From Bacillota bacterium (GTDB taxonomy: Bacteria; Bacillota; Clostridia; Lachnospirales; Lachnospiraceae), in assembly GCA_023421505.1 (NCBI GenBank), contig JAEZTJ010000026.1, positions 1-31,098 of the forward strand: 31,098 nucleotides of DNA. The letters run 5' to 3'. The position numbers were made by a program, and so were the translations under genes. Shown in pieces: positions 7,645-16,414 of this stretch (the first letter of the stretch is position 1; every line of letters starts with the position of its first letter). Under the pieces are notes generated by a model. It saw only the letters and a list, made by a program, of their open reading frames with translations. It had not been told where the DNA came from and searched no databases.

Positions 7645-9021
7645 TCAGCAAGTCTCTTCCGTCTCGGGTTGTTCATAAAAATCTATCGTCCGCTTTTTCC
7701 ACCTTCCGGACAATAGGAACCAAAGATTCAAAACTATAGAGCAAAAGGTCGCGGAGGGTACAGCAAGGCCCACTCCGTATAGCCCCAGTCCAAATATTTC
7801 GCTATAGAGATATGCCATTGGCATTCTCACAATAATTCCTGACATGATATTCGTAAATAACGAAAATGTAGAATGCCCTGCACCGATGAACAGCCCGTTC
7901 ATGCTGAAGGCAAAAGCGACCAAGCAATAATCTATACTAAATGCTTTTAAATATATTACTCCCACCGGGATAATATCTTTATCCTTCGTAAATACACTAA
8001 GGATTTCTTCCGGGAATAATCTAGTGAATACAAAAAAAGAATAGGAAATTATTATAGAAATAATTAATCCGGTTAAGCATGTTTTTTTAGCCCGGTCTTC
8101 ATTACCGGCACCCAGACTCTGGGCACACATCGTGGAAATAGCAGCATTCATTGCAATCACTGGAAGAATAGCAAAGCCATTATATTTTCCAACCGCACCG
8201 ACCGCTGCCGATGCCGTTACCCCGTAAGAATTAACCAAAGATGTAATGAACATGAACGATACACTACCAATTAAATTCTGTACAGATATCGGAATTCCAA
8301 GCTTAAGAATAGCCCTAAGTTGAATCATATCAATACAAAAGGAGTGAATATTAAAATCAAAAACAAATTTGTGCTTTACAAGATAGAAAACACATAAAAT
8401 CACACTGAATGCCTGCGAAATAACAGTGGCTATACCTGCTCCGATTGCCCCCATATGTAAGCCGCCTACAAAAAGTAAATCCAGTACTACATTAGTTAAG
8501 CATGCTATGGCAATAAAATATAAGGGAGTTCTGCTATCGCCCATTCCACGCATGATAGCACTTAAGGCATTATATCCAAAGATAAAGATGGTACCAAGTG
8601 CAGTGATGATCAAGTAATTGCTGGCATCCTGAAAAGATTCTGCAGGTGTATTAATTACCTTTAATATTGATGTATGTAAAACGAGCATTAATACTGTCAT
8701 AATAATAGCTAAAATAAAAAGAGCTGTTAACAGAGTACCAATAATTCTATGAAGCTGTTTATACTTCTCTGCTCCGATTGACTGGGCAATTAATACCGTT
8801 GCCCCAGTATTAAGACCAACAGCAAACTGCGTCATTATTACCGTAACCTGTCCGCCAATATTTACACCGGACATGCTTACAGTACCACTAAATTGTCCCA
8901 CAACAATCATATCCGCAACACTGTAAAGAGTCTGGATTAGATTTGATAGTATAAATGGTAATGCAAATACTATTAATTGTTTTATAACATTTCCTTGTGC
9001 TAAATTATTCTGCTTGTACAT
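7645..9021 (-). CDS. MATE-family multidrug/organic-cation efflux transporter
   Basis: About 458 residues and about 12 hydrophobic segments, the normal length and topology of MATE (MatE/NorM/DinF-type) antiporters, which export drugs or metabolites using Na+ or H+ gradients. Early motifs fit the family: FALPFILSNLIQTLYSVADMIVVGQFSG in the first two helices, and RGMGDSRTPLY after helix 4. The ATG at 9021 is preferred because AAGGA lies 9 nt upstream; an in-frame ATG at 9030 directly abuts that AAGGA and cannot use it. It follows the GH43 gene by about 58 nt and is probably co-transcribed. A hydrolase-MATE pair under an AraC regulator suggests export of a toxic aglycone or metabolite, but the substrate is unknown. 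Confidence 0.9.
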   Translation of the reverse strand: MYKQNNLAQGNVIKQLIVFALPFILSNLIQTLYSVADMIVVGQFSGTVSMSGVNIGGQVTVIMTQFAVGLNTGATVLIAQSIGAEKYKQLHRIIGTLLTALFILAIIMTVLMLVLHTSILKVINTPAESFQDASNYLIITALGTIFIFGYNALSAIMRGMGDSRTPLYFIAIACLTNVVLDLLFVGGLHMGAIGAGIATVISQAFSVILCVFYLVKHKFVFDFNIHSFCIDMIQLRAILKLGIPISVQNLIGSVSFMFITSLVNSYGVTASAAVGAVGKYNGFAILPVIAMNAAISTMCAQSLGAGNEDRAKKTCLTGLIISIIISYSFFVFTRLFPEEILSVFTKDKDIIPVGVIYLKAFSIDYCLVAFAFSMNGLFIGAGHSTFSLFTNIMSGIIVRMPMAYLYSEIFGLGLYGVGLAVPSATFCSIVLNLWFLLSGRWKKRTIDFYEQPETEETC

Positions 9022-9079
9022 GCTTGTCATTCCTTGTCATAAAATTTTATTAGCTTATATAATACCTACTATACTATAT

Positions 9080-10411
9080 TTATTTCATAAATACAAATTC
9101 TTCTGCTTCAAATAGATGTCTGCCTCTAAACATATCTACAGCCCATCCAGTATAACCCTCTTCAATAACAAAGAATACAGCATGTCGACCTGTAGTATTC
9201 TTTACTATCGTACTATAAACACCATCCTCTGCTCCGATTTCACAAACCCCAAGCTCTTCTCCACTTTCATAATCATCAATCAAGATTCTAATTCTGGATT
9301 TACACCCCATACCCTTAATTTTTATACTAAATTCCATTGATTTACTTGAAAAATCTTCTCCAAAATCAAAGTATTTGTAACCAATAATACAACCGTTTGT
9401 TATCGCAGTTATTGTTCTTAAGAATACATTCTTTTCTGTAATAAAGCAACCGCCCTTTAGAACACAGGCTATATCAGCCGGCGTAATTTTATAGGGAGAA
9501 AGTGACTCCTCAAATCCAAGTGAAGTCATCTCAACCTGCAAAATTGTGCCATCCGGCTGAATTTCAATCTTCTCTACACAGGCACGTCTTGACATGATAG
9601 TTCCATTCGTCATACGATGATAGAAAATATACCACTGCCCATTCATACAGCATATTGAACCATGATTATTACCTCCCGGATAATCAATTCCATTATCAAC
9701 AATTGTTCCCCGATATTCAAAGGGTCCGGTGGGGGATTTTGATGTAGCATAAACAAGTGGACTGGCTTTTCTCGGTGAGTATATTAAGTAATAAGTATCC
9801 TTCACTTTTCTTGGAGAACAAGCTTCAAAAAAAGAAAAAGGTTCCTCTATTGGTATAATGTCATCCTTATAGGTACCATCAATGATTTCATACATATTAT
9901 CCGGATTAATTTGCGCCTGATAGGATCGTTGATAACCACAGTATATATATACTTTGCCATCATCATCAACAAGTACTCCGGGATCAACAAAGCTTCCGTC
10001 TTCAAAGCAGTTCTTCCCTTTACCCTCCGGTATGTTATATTTATACTTTGATAGTAATTGAAATGGACCTTCCGGCCTGTCACTTACCCCGACGCAACCT
10101 TTCGAGTTTGCGATATAGGCATATAGATAATATTTTCCATCCTTCTCTATAACATCGGGAGCAAAAAGTTCTCTCTCCGCCCAATCAGCATCAGAACTAT
10201 GATCCCGATCCTCCCTGGTATGAAAGATATCTCCGTGACAGGTCCAATTACAAAGATCATCAATTGGTGCCGACCACACCTTTAGTTTGAAGTCACAAAA
10301 TCGATCAGCACCTGCCTTGTCGTGTGATCCATATATATATACACGGTTACCAAAAACTCTCGGTTCGCCATCTGGAATATATTCCCATAATGGTAAAATT
10401 GGATTTGACAT
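9080..10411 (-). CDS. Glycoside hydrolase family 43-type enzyme (arabinofuranosidase/xylosidase-like)
   Basis: 443 residues, ATG with AAGGAGG 7 nt upstream. Residues 1-300 have the GH43 five-bladed propeller signature: N-terminal D14 (IPDGEPRVF) as likely general base, D143 (FVDPGVLVDDDGKVYIY) as pKa modulator and E196 (FFEACSPRK) as likely general acid. The RVYIYGSHD and YYLIYSPRK strands are typical. Residues about 310-443 look like a beta-sandwich carbohydrate-binding module of the CBM6 kind (GYKYFDFG, MEFSIKIKGMG). No signal peptide, so it acts on imported oligosaccharides in the cytoplasm. Divergent from an AraC regulator and followed by a MATE gene. Substrate within GH43 (arabino- or xylo-oligosaccharide, or galactan) cannot be fixed from sequence. 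Confidence 0.9.
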   Translation of the reverse strand: MSNPILPLWEYIPDGEPRVFGNRVYIYGSHDKAGADRFCDFKLKVWSAPIDDLCNWTCHGDIFHTREDRDHSSDADWAERELFAPDVIEKDGKYYLYAYIANSKGCVGVSDRPEGPFQLLSKYKYNIPEGKGKNCFEDGSFVDPGVLVDDDGKVYIYCGYQRSYQAQINPDNMYEIIDGTYKDDIIPIEEPFSFFEACSPRKVKDTYYLIYSPRKASPLVYATSKSPTGPFEYRGTIVDNGIDYPGGNNHGSICCMNGQWYIFYHRMTNGTIMSRRACVEKIEIQPDGTILQVEMTSLGFEESLSPYKITPADIACVLKGGCFITEKNVFLRTITAITNGCIIGYKYFDFGEDFSSKSMEFSIKIKGMGCKSRIRILIDDYESGEELGVCEIGAEDGVYSTIVKNTTGRHAVFFVIEEGYTGWAVDMFRGRHLFEAEEFVFMK

Positions 10412-10468
10412 AAATAGCCTCCTTGAAATGATATTATTTATTTGTTATATTGTAGTCATATTAGCATA

Positions 10469-10496
10469 TTCAAATACTGCATTCTATGACTATAAT
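10469..10496 (+). promoter_or_regulatory. Candidate promoter of the AraC regulator in the divergent intergenic region
   Basis: TTCAAA (10469-10474), 16-nt spacer, TATAAT (10491-10496), about 46 nt before the preferred ATG at 10543. On the other strand TTGAAT overlaps the same bases and could be the -35 of the GH43 gene (18 nt to TATAAC). Overlapping divergent promoters would allow one regulator site to control both directions. Confidence 0.45.
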
Positions 10497-10542
10497 GCCA
10501 CTCATTAGCATAAAACTGACATACAAAGGAGATACGGATCAT

Positions 10543-11394
10543 ATGAAGCTAAGCCATTTTACAAGTGATGAAAGCTTTCCCTTTTATATTCAATATGGGA
10601 AACACGAGAAAAATCTTTCCATGCATACGCATAGTGATTTTTCAGAACTTGTAATTGTATTAAACGGAAATGCCACACACATTGTTGATAGAGAAAATTT
10701 CTTTATAAAAAAAGGTGATGTTTTTGTTATAAACAATAACACCACTCATGGTTATCAGGATACCCAGGATCTACGTATTTGTAATATCATGTACCGCTCA
10801 GGAGATCTTCTTTCTGCCGATTATGATATTACGAAATCTGCAGGCTTTCATGCATTATTCGTATTAGAGCCTTACTTTATAAAGGAGCACCAATTTGAAA
10901 GTAAATTAAAGCTCAATCCAGTTGATTTTGAGAAAATTCATAATATTACTGATATGATGCTTACTGAATATCAAAACAAGCCTGATGGTTGGAAGACGAT
11001 GCTTCAATCCAGCTTTATGACCCTAGTCGTAATGCTGTCACGTCTCTATAGCTTAAACGACAGCATTGAAAAAAATGATACGATTAATATTGCAAAAATA
11101 GTCTCCTATATTGAAAATCATTACACCTGCGAGCTCTCTGTTCATACGCTTGCTGAACTTTCAAATTATTCCGAACGACATTTTATAAGAGTATTCAATG
11201 AAACTTATCATACTACCCCTTTAGATTATATTATATCGCTTCGCATGCACCATGCCTGTACTCTGTTGAAAGCTAGCCGTCTCCCAATGTCTGATATTGC
11301 AATACAAAGCGGGTTTAGTGACAGTAATTATTTTAGCCGCATTTTCAAAAAACGAATGGGTTGTACACCAACACAGTTCAGAGACCTCGAATAA
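10543..11394 (+). CDS. AraC-family transcriptional regulator with cupin sensor domain
   Basis: 283 residues from the ATG at 10543, preceded by AAAGGAG 11 nt upstream. An in-frame ATG at 10486 would add 19 residues but has no ribosome site and overlaps the candidate promoter. Residues about 20-100 form an AraC-type cupin (MHTHSDFSELVIVLNG, KKGDVFVIN, THGYQD) that binds small ligands such as sugars. The last 100 residues carry the two helix-turn-helix motifs (LAELSNYSERHFIRVFNE; MSDIAIQSGFSDSNYFSRIFKK), ending CTPTQFR. It probably controls the divergent GH43-MATE pair and itself. Only gene on the plus strand; it converges on recQ. Confidence 0.93.
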   Translation: MKLSHFTSDESFPFYIQYGKHEKNLSMHTHSDFSELVIVLNGNATHIVDRENFFIKKGDVFVINNNTTHGYQDTQDLRICNIMYRSGDLLSADYDITKSAGFHALFVLEPYFIKEHQFESKLKLNPVDFEKIHNITDMMLTEYQNKPDGWKTMLQSSFMTLVVMLSRLYSLNDSIEKNDTINIAKIVSYIENHYTCELSVHTLAELSNYSERHFIRVFNETYHTTPLDYIISLRMHHACTLLKASRLPMSDIAIQSGFSDSNYFSRIFKKRMGCTPTQFRDLE

Positions 11395-11459
11395 CAACAA
11401 GCAAGGTAATAAGGAGTTTTAAGACCTAATATCACTTTTACGATTTTATCTTGTTGTTA
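11392..11459. terminator. Inverted repeat joining the ends of the convergent AraC and recQ genes
   Basis: TAACAACAAG (11392-11401) and CTTGTTGTTA (11450-11459) are exact inverses, and each arm lies at or over a stop codon. The 48-nt loop and weak U-tracts make an efficient bidirectional terminator uncertain. Confidence 0.35.
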
Positions 11460-13779
11460 ATATCGAAAGAAGCATAACTTGAGCTTCTTCACTATATAAC
11501 AGAACCTCATATTCATTACCTTTTTCACTAAATCGCTTAGAAACTGAGATTCCCTGATCAAGACCTTTTTGCGTAACTGTTACCATATTCCTTCCAAAGA
11601 GCGTGCTAAATTGATCCTTAATATAATCCTCATCCTTTAATCTTGAAGTCAGATGAGTAGCAGCTAGCCTTTTCATCTGATTTTCATCCCGAAGCATGTT
11701 AAGCTGTTCAACAAATTGGCTAATCGTAATCGATCCCTCCGGCTTAAACTCTCGTTTCATCTCTTCCGTAAGGCAGAAGTCTGTCTTTCTTTTTTTTATC
11801 AGTACGCTTTTGTTTTGAGCTTCCCCTTCCTGTACCTGTTGATAATAAAGCTTCTCCTTTTTACCTTGAGTAAATTTCTGTATCGCATCTATAAAATACT
11901 GTCCGTATTTTTCAAATTTATTTTCACCTACACCAGTAACCTTCAACATTTCTTCTTTATTATATGGCAGCTTTACGCACATGTCTGTCATCGTCTTATC
12001 AGAAAATATGATATAAGGCGGCATTCCCTCCGACTTCGCAAGATTAGTACGTACCTGACGCAAGGCTTCAAACAAATCGAAACCTCTTGAGGTAAGTAAT
12101 TCGGATTTATGTACTGCTCTGTCAGTAGTAGTACTTTGCTTTAAGACATTCTCTTTGGATAGCTTCATGATAATTCGAGCCTGACCAGCCGCAATAGACA
12201 GAGCGGATTTATTTATTTTGACAACAGAATATTTGTCATTTGTAACGTATAGATAATCATCGATTATCAGTTTATTAAGTACATGCTTGAGATAAGGTTC
12301 ACTCTCCAAGGACCGCTTTCCGTAATAATTACTGTTTATCATATTGTTAGCAGCTAGCTTGGCTGCCTTTCTTCCCATAAGTGTGGCGATAATTACATTA
12401 ATCCCATACCTCGCGCCGCTCTCCCTTATACATGCGATGATATCCTGACTGACCTCAGTCACATCCCGCTCTTCAAATTCTGTTAAGCAATTGGAGCAGT
12501 TATTGCAACAGCTTTCTCCATACTGTCCAAAATATCGCAGAATATATTCCCTTAAGCAATCCTTAGTAAAGCAATAATAAGTCATTATTTTCAGCCGCTC
12601 TTCATCGCGCTCCTTAAGGAGTTCTCTCTGCGTTTCTGTCATTTCGTCATTTTCATTCCCATTTTCAATCAGAAACTGATTAATTCGTACATCCCTGGCA
12701 CCATATAAAAGAATACACTCCGCAGTAGCTCCATCACGACCTGCCCTGCCCGCCTCCTGATAATACCCTTCCATATTCTTTGGCATATTATAATGAATGA
12801 CATACCTTACATTCGATTTATCGATCCCCATCCCAAATGCATTGGTGGCTACCATTACCTGCTTCCTGTCATAGATAAAGTCCTCCTGATTAGCACTTCG
12901 GTCTGTATCACTCATTCCCGCATGATACTTTGCCGCTGCAATACCCCTGTTACTTAGAAGCTCCTGCAGTTCATCCACATTCTTGCGTGTGGCACAATAG
13001 ATAATTCCACATTGCGTAAGATGTTTTTTAATATAATCCACAATCTCGGCATCTTTATCCTTAGGATTACGAACTTCAAAATAAAGATTTTTTCTGTCAT
13101 AGCCTGTAACCACTACCGCAGGCTTATTCAGTTGCAGTACACAGCTAATATCCTCGATTACCTCCTTTGTTGCTGTTGCTGTGAAGGCACTGATTACCGG
13201 ACGATATGGCAACTGTTCTATAAAACGGACAATTTTTAAATAACTGGGCCTAAAATCCTGTCCCCATTGCGAGATACAGTGTGCTTCATCGACAGTTACC
13301 ATAGCAATCTTCCTATTTAGAGCAAAATCAAGAAATTCCTCGGTTTCCAGTCGCTCCGGCGCTACATAAATAAGCTGATACCTCCCCTCCTTCGCATACT
13401 GAAGGGCAAGACTAACCTGTCTTACAGAGAGGGAGCTATTGATATAGGCTGCGTGAATTCCAGACTCATTTAAGGCTGCCACCTGGTCCTTCATCAGGGA
13501 TATGAGTGGAGATACAACAATCGTAACTCCTTCCATTGCAAGTGCCGGAACCTGGTAACAGATCGATTTTCCGGCTCCTGTCGGCATGACGCCTAATGTA
13601 TCCGAACCTGACAGTATACTATGTACCAATTTTTCCTGTCCCTCACGGAAGCTATCATAGCCAAAGTATTTTTTTAATATCTGAGCCGGCTTCTTCACTC
13701 CTGTTAGAATGACTTCCGGCTGATCCTTTCCCGTTAAATCGCACTGTTTTATGAAATCACCATCATTGTCTTGTGACAT
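11446..13779 (-). CDS. recQ: RecQ-type ATP-dependent DNA helicase with extended C-terminus
   Basis: 777 residues, with AAGGAG and AGGGGAG upstream of the ATG. It is a 3'-5' DNA helicase of recombination and fork repair. Motifs: Walker A MPTGAGKS at 65-72, DEAH at 164-167, SAFTATAT near 198, YHAGMS near 285, and motif VI QEAGRAGRDG at 341-350. Zinc cysteines C408, C425, C428 and C431 have the exact spacing of the RecQ zinc site (C-x16-C-x2-C-x2-C). A winged-helix RQC region follows, then an HRDC domain about 555-630. Residues about 660-777 form an additional C-terminal domain (ITISQFVEQLN, NMVTVTQKG) beyond the roughly 600-residue E. coli length. All catalytic motifs are intact. Monocistronic and functionally separate from the sugar genes on both sides. 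Confidence 0.96.
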   Translation of the reverse strand: MSQDNDGDFIKQCDLTGKDQPEVILTGVKKPAQILKKYFGYDSFREGQEKLVHSILSGSDTLGVMPTGAGKSICYQVPALAMEGVTIVVSPLISLMKDQVAALNESGIHAAYINSSLSVRQVSLALQYAKEGRYQLIYVAPERLETEEFLDFALNRKIAMVTVDEAHCISQWGQDFRPSYLKIVRFIEQLPYRPVISAFTATATKEVIEDISCVLQLNKPAVVVTGYDRKNLYFEVRNPKDKDAEIVDYIKKHLTQCGIIYCATRKNVDELQELLSNRGIAAAKYHAGMSDTDRSANQEDFIYDRKQVMVATNAFGMGIDKSNVRYVIHYNMPKNMEGYYQEAGRAGRDGATAECILLYGARDVRINQFLIENGNENDEMTETQRELLKERDEERLKIMTYYCFTKDCLREYILRYFGQYGESCCNNCSNCLTEFEERDVTEVSQDIIACIRESGARYGINVIIATLMGRKAAKLAANNMINSNYYGKRSLESEPYLKHVLNKLIIDDYLYVTNDKYSVVKINKSALSIAAGQARIIMKLSKENVLKQSTTTDRAVHKSELLTSRGFDLFEALRQVRTNLAKSEGMPPYIIFSDKTMTDMCVKLPYNKEEMLKVTGVGENKFEKYGQYFIDAIQKFTQGKKEKLYYQQVQEGEAQNKSVLIKKRKTDFCLTEEMKREFKPEGSITISQFVEQLNMLRDENQMKRLAATHLTSRLKDEDYIKDQFSTLFGRNMVTVTQKGLDQGISVSKRFSEKGNEYEVLLYSEEAQVMLLSILTTR

Positions 13780-13849
13780 AACTCCCCTTCTCCTTCGTCA
13801 ATTAATCCCAAATCATACATAGTAAAACTATATCAGCGTAATAAATATG

Positions 13850-14187
13850 CTATGATGCTAAGTTTGCTATCAGCCATACAGCTTCCGAATATTCCTGAGC
13901 TATCTTCTCCAGCAATCTGTCTTGCACTTTTCTTTCCGGCATTCTTAAGCATATTATCTAATTATTTTCCATGGATTTTTCCACGAACTCAACCGGAACT
14001 TCAATCCTTTGTAAACTCTATTATTATCATTATAAAGTTCTTTTCGTATTTGTCAAAAATTTTACTTGATTTATCAATATTTATCGTTTCTATCCTCTCA
14101 TATCTATGTGTACAGGTGATTGCGAAACTCATCACCAGCAGGTATTGTGTACAATTGAATAAACGATATAGTTTTGTAATTGCCTAA
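13850..14187 (-). pseudogene. Possible decayed short gene upstream of recQ
   Basis: On the minus strand an open stretch from about 14187 to 14008 (ending ...IIIEFTKD then stop) continues in another frame as coding-like sequence (IEVPVEFVEKSMEN, stop, then from 13942 MPERKVQDRLLEKIAQEYSE and a WLIANLAS end at 13850). The second part has the amphipathic-helix character of real protein but is only 30 residues, with one stop and one frameshift separating the pieces. I do not recognise the family. The plus-strand 111-residue frame here is hydrophobic with no ribosome site and is probably its shadow. Confidence 0.25.
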
Positions 14188-14190
14188 ATA

Positions 14191-14222
14191 AAATAAAAAA
14201 ATGAGAGGCTTTGCAAACTCTC
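14191..14222 (-). terminator. Intrinsic terminator (minus strand)
   Basis: On the minus strand GAGAG (14222-14218) and CTCTC (14207-14203) flank TTTGCAAAGC, followed by ATTTTTTTATTTTATTT. This is a textbook U-tract. It is the second of two minus-strand terminators behind the sugar operon and keeps read-through out of recQ. Confidence 0.7.
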
Positions 14223-14334
14223 TTAATGGTAAGAAATCATTCATTCTGAATATCTGTCAGACAATCAATGAAGAAATCGCTTATCAAACAGCTCGAACAT
14301 CGTTTCTGTCGTTAAGGATTGTGATAAAGAAATA

Positions 14335-14359
14335 GAGGACATCTAGTGCAGATGTCCTC
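14335..14359 (-). terminator. Terminator of the mglBAC-GH3-GH42 operon
   Basis: GAGGACATCT (14335-14344) and AGATGTCCTC (14350-14359) form a perfect 10-bp stem with a 5-nt loop. On the minus strand it is followed by TATTTCTTTAT, 36 nt after the GH42 stop codon. Confidence 0.8.
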
Positions 14360-14394
14360 ATGATTGCTTGTAGCAGTAAGAAAGCCATTGATTA

Positions 14395-16401
14395 TTAATC
14401 CTGGTTAAGGATTGCCACTCCAAATGGCTCTACGTAGATAGTTCCGGTTACCGTTTGGCTGGTAAGCATTTCCGTATAATTATCGTCAATTGCTATTACT
14501 GCCGGATAAGCATTATGATTCAGGATAAATAGGGCATTGTTCTTTCCGTCCGTAGCCTCCAGTGTTTCGATACCCGAAATGCTATATAGCTTCAGCGGAA
14601 GCTCCGCTTTTTTGCCCAGATACCGTATCAGCTTATCCATCGATGTTTCGTCCAGATCACAGCCTAAATAATATGCTTCGCCCTTACCATATGAATTGAC
14701 TGTAAAGCATGATTGCCCGGCATAAAAGTCACTGGTATAGATACCAAGGCTCCTTGCTGTCACAGGTGTAATAATATCACACCACAAATCAGCTGTTCCT
14801 TCACCAAACACTGTCGAAACCTTCGTCTGCTTCTCTAATTGGGGATCATAATCATGTACTTCCACTCCGGCAAGCTCCTTTAATACCCCCGGAACAGTAT
14901 CCATTAGCATATTATTATATATATCCTTAATACCGCTTCGAAAGGTAATGAAAAGGATGCCTCCGGCCTTCACATACTTCTCAAGATTTGCTTTTTCCTT
15001 ATCCTCAAGCATCAAAAGCGCAGGAGCTAAAACCAGGGAATAGCGGCTTAAATCATCCTCCGGCTTCACAAAATCAACTGCAATACCCATATCATAAAAC
15101 GGTTTATAATAACTTAACAAAAGCTGATCATAATGAAAGCCTTCCACATGCTTATGAATGGAATGGCTCCATTCGCAGTCAAAGGATTTTATTATAGCAA
15201 CTCTGGCTAACGGCTGTAATGCTCCGTATATTTTACTTAACTGCTCCAGCTCACAGCCAACCTTTAGGATTTCCTCATATCTGCGGTTGGGCTTTCCGTC
15301 ATGGTTAAGGATACCATGCCAGTTCTCTTCTGTTCCGAAGGGGCATGCCCTCCATCGAAAGTAAACCACCGTATCTGCTCCGTTCGCAACCGACTGATAG
15401 GTCCATAGCCTAAGCTTGCCGGGAGTTGGCGTCGGGCCCATTTTACTCCAGCCGCAGGGACCGCTTTGCTCCTCCATTACCCAGTAAGGCTGCTTCTTGT
15501 AGCTTCTCATTAAGGCATGATCCTTCGATACTGCTGCAGGCTTTGCGATTCCCCACTGAAATTCAATATAATTATCCCAGCTGACAAAATCAAGCTGCTC
15601 CGACAATTTAAAATAATCTATACCGGTGCCTGAGTTAACGGATGCGTCCAGCATATTTGTGGTAATCGGCTTGTTGCTGTACTTTCGTATTGTTTCAACG
15701 GATTCCTCCATAAAACTGATTACAGAATCGCTGGAGAAGCGGTAAAAATCCAGTAATAATCCCGGATTTTGCCCCTGTGTATCATGGCAGGTATCATAGC
15801 AAGCTCCTGCCCTTGGTATGATGACCTCATCAAAGCTGTTATAGATCTGACTCCAGAAAACGGTTCCAAAGCTTTTATTCAATTTATCAATTGTCTTATA
15901 TTTATTTCTTAGCCAGGCTTTGAATTTAGCAGTACATTTAGAGCAGTAACATTTGGTTGTATTTGCCCAGCCCAGTTCATTGTCTACCTGCCAGGCTTCA
16001 AGCGCAGGATGCCCTGCATAATGGGATGCAATCCTATCCACCAGTGTTTTCACCTTCTGCCGGTATAGATCACTGTTAAAACAGTAATGCTTTCTTGTAC
16101 CAAAAAGCTTCGGACTGCCATGAATATCCTCCTGATAGATTTCTGGATATTTATCCGCCATCCACTTCGGAGGAGTTGCGGAAGGGGTACATAAAACAAC
16201 TTTAATGCCATATTGATTAAATAAATCCAGTACCTCCTCCATCCAGGCAAAATCATATCTGTCTTCCTCCGGCTCATATAGGCTCCAGGCAAATTCTCCG
16301 ACTCTGATTACCTTAATATTGGCTTTTAGCATCATTTCGGCATCGGTCTGCCATCTGCTCCTGTCCCAATGCTCCGGATAATAATCTGCTCCAATTCTCA
16401 T
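14395..16401 (-). CDS. Beta-galactosidase, glycoside hydrolase family 42
   Basis: 668 residues, the usual GH42 length; ATG with AGGAG 7 nt upstream. It hydrolyses terminal beta-D-galactosides. Residues 1-375 form the TIM barrel, starting RIGADYYPEHW. Acid/base E142 sits in VDNELGW; nucleophile E310 in YWVMEEQSG. The four zinc-cluster cysteines (C107, C151, C153, C156) keep the spacing of the Thermus A4 enzyme (C106, C150, C152, C155). A trimerisation domain (about 390-590) and a small C-terminal beta domain follow. No signal peptide, so intracellular. Last gene of the operon, 13 nt after the GH3 gene. With the MglB-type binding protein this fits uptake and cleavage of galactosides; alpha-L-arabinopyranosidase side activity occurs in the family. 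Confidence 0.95.
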   Translation of the reverse strand: MRIGADYYPEHWDRSRWQTDAEMMLKANIKVIRVGEFAWSLYEPEEDRYDFAWMEEVLDLFNQYGIKVVLCTPSATPPKWMADKYPEIYQEDIHGSPKLFGTRKHYCFNSDLYRQKVKTLVDRIASHYAGHPALEAWQVDNELGWANTTKCYCSKCTAKFKAWLRNKYKTIDKLNKSFGTVFWSQIYNSFDEVIIPRAGACYDTCHDTQGQNPGLLLDFYRFSSDSVISFMEESVETIRKYSNKPITTNMLDASVNSGTGIDYFKLSEQLDFVSWDNYIEFQWGIAKPAAVSKDHALMRSYKKQPYWVMEEQSGPCGWSKMGPTPTPGKLRLWTYQSVANGADTVVYFRWRACPFGTEENWHGILNHDGKPNRRYEEILKVGCELEQLSKIYGALQPLARVAIIKSFDCEWSHSIHKHVEGFHYDQLLLSYYKPFYDMGIAVDFVKPEDDLSRYSLVLAPALLMLEDKEKANLEKYVKAGGILFITFRSGIKDIYNNMLMDTVPGVLKELAGVEVHDYDPQLEKQTKVSTVFGEGTADLWCDIITPVTARSLGIYTSDFYAGQSCFTVNSYGKGEAYYLGCDLDETSMDKLIRYLGKKAELPLKLYSISGIETLEATDGKNNALFILNHNAYPAVIAIDDNYTEMLTSQTVTGTIYVEPFGVAILNQD

Positions 16402-16414
16402 ATCCAGTCTCCTG

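Noticed and set aside
13852..14187. Plus-strand 111-residue hydrophobic frame
   Set aside because: No ribosome site, no family resemblance, and the opposite strand reads more like protein.
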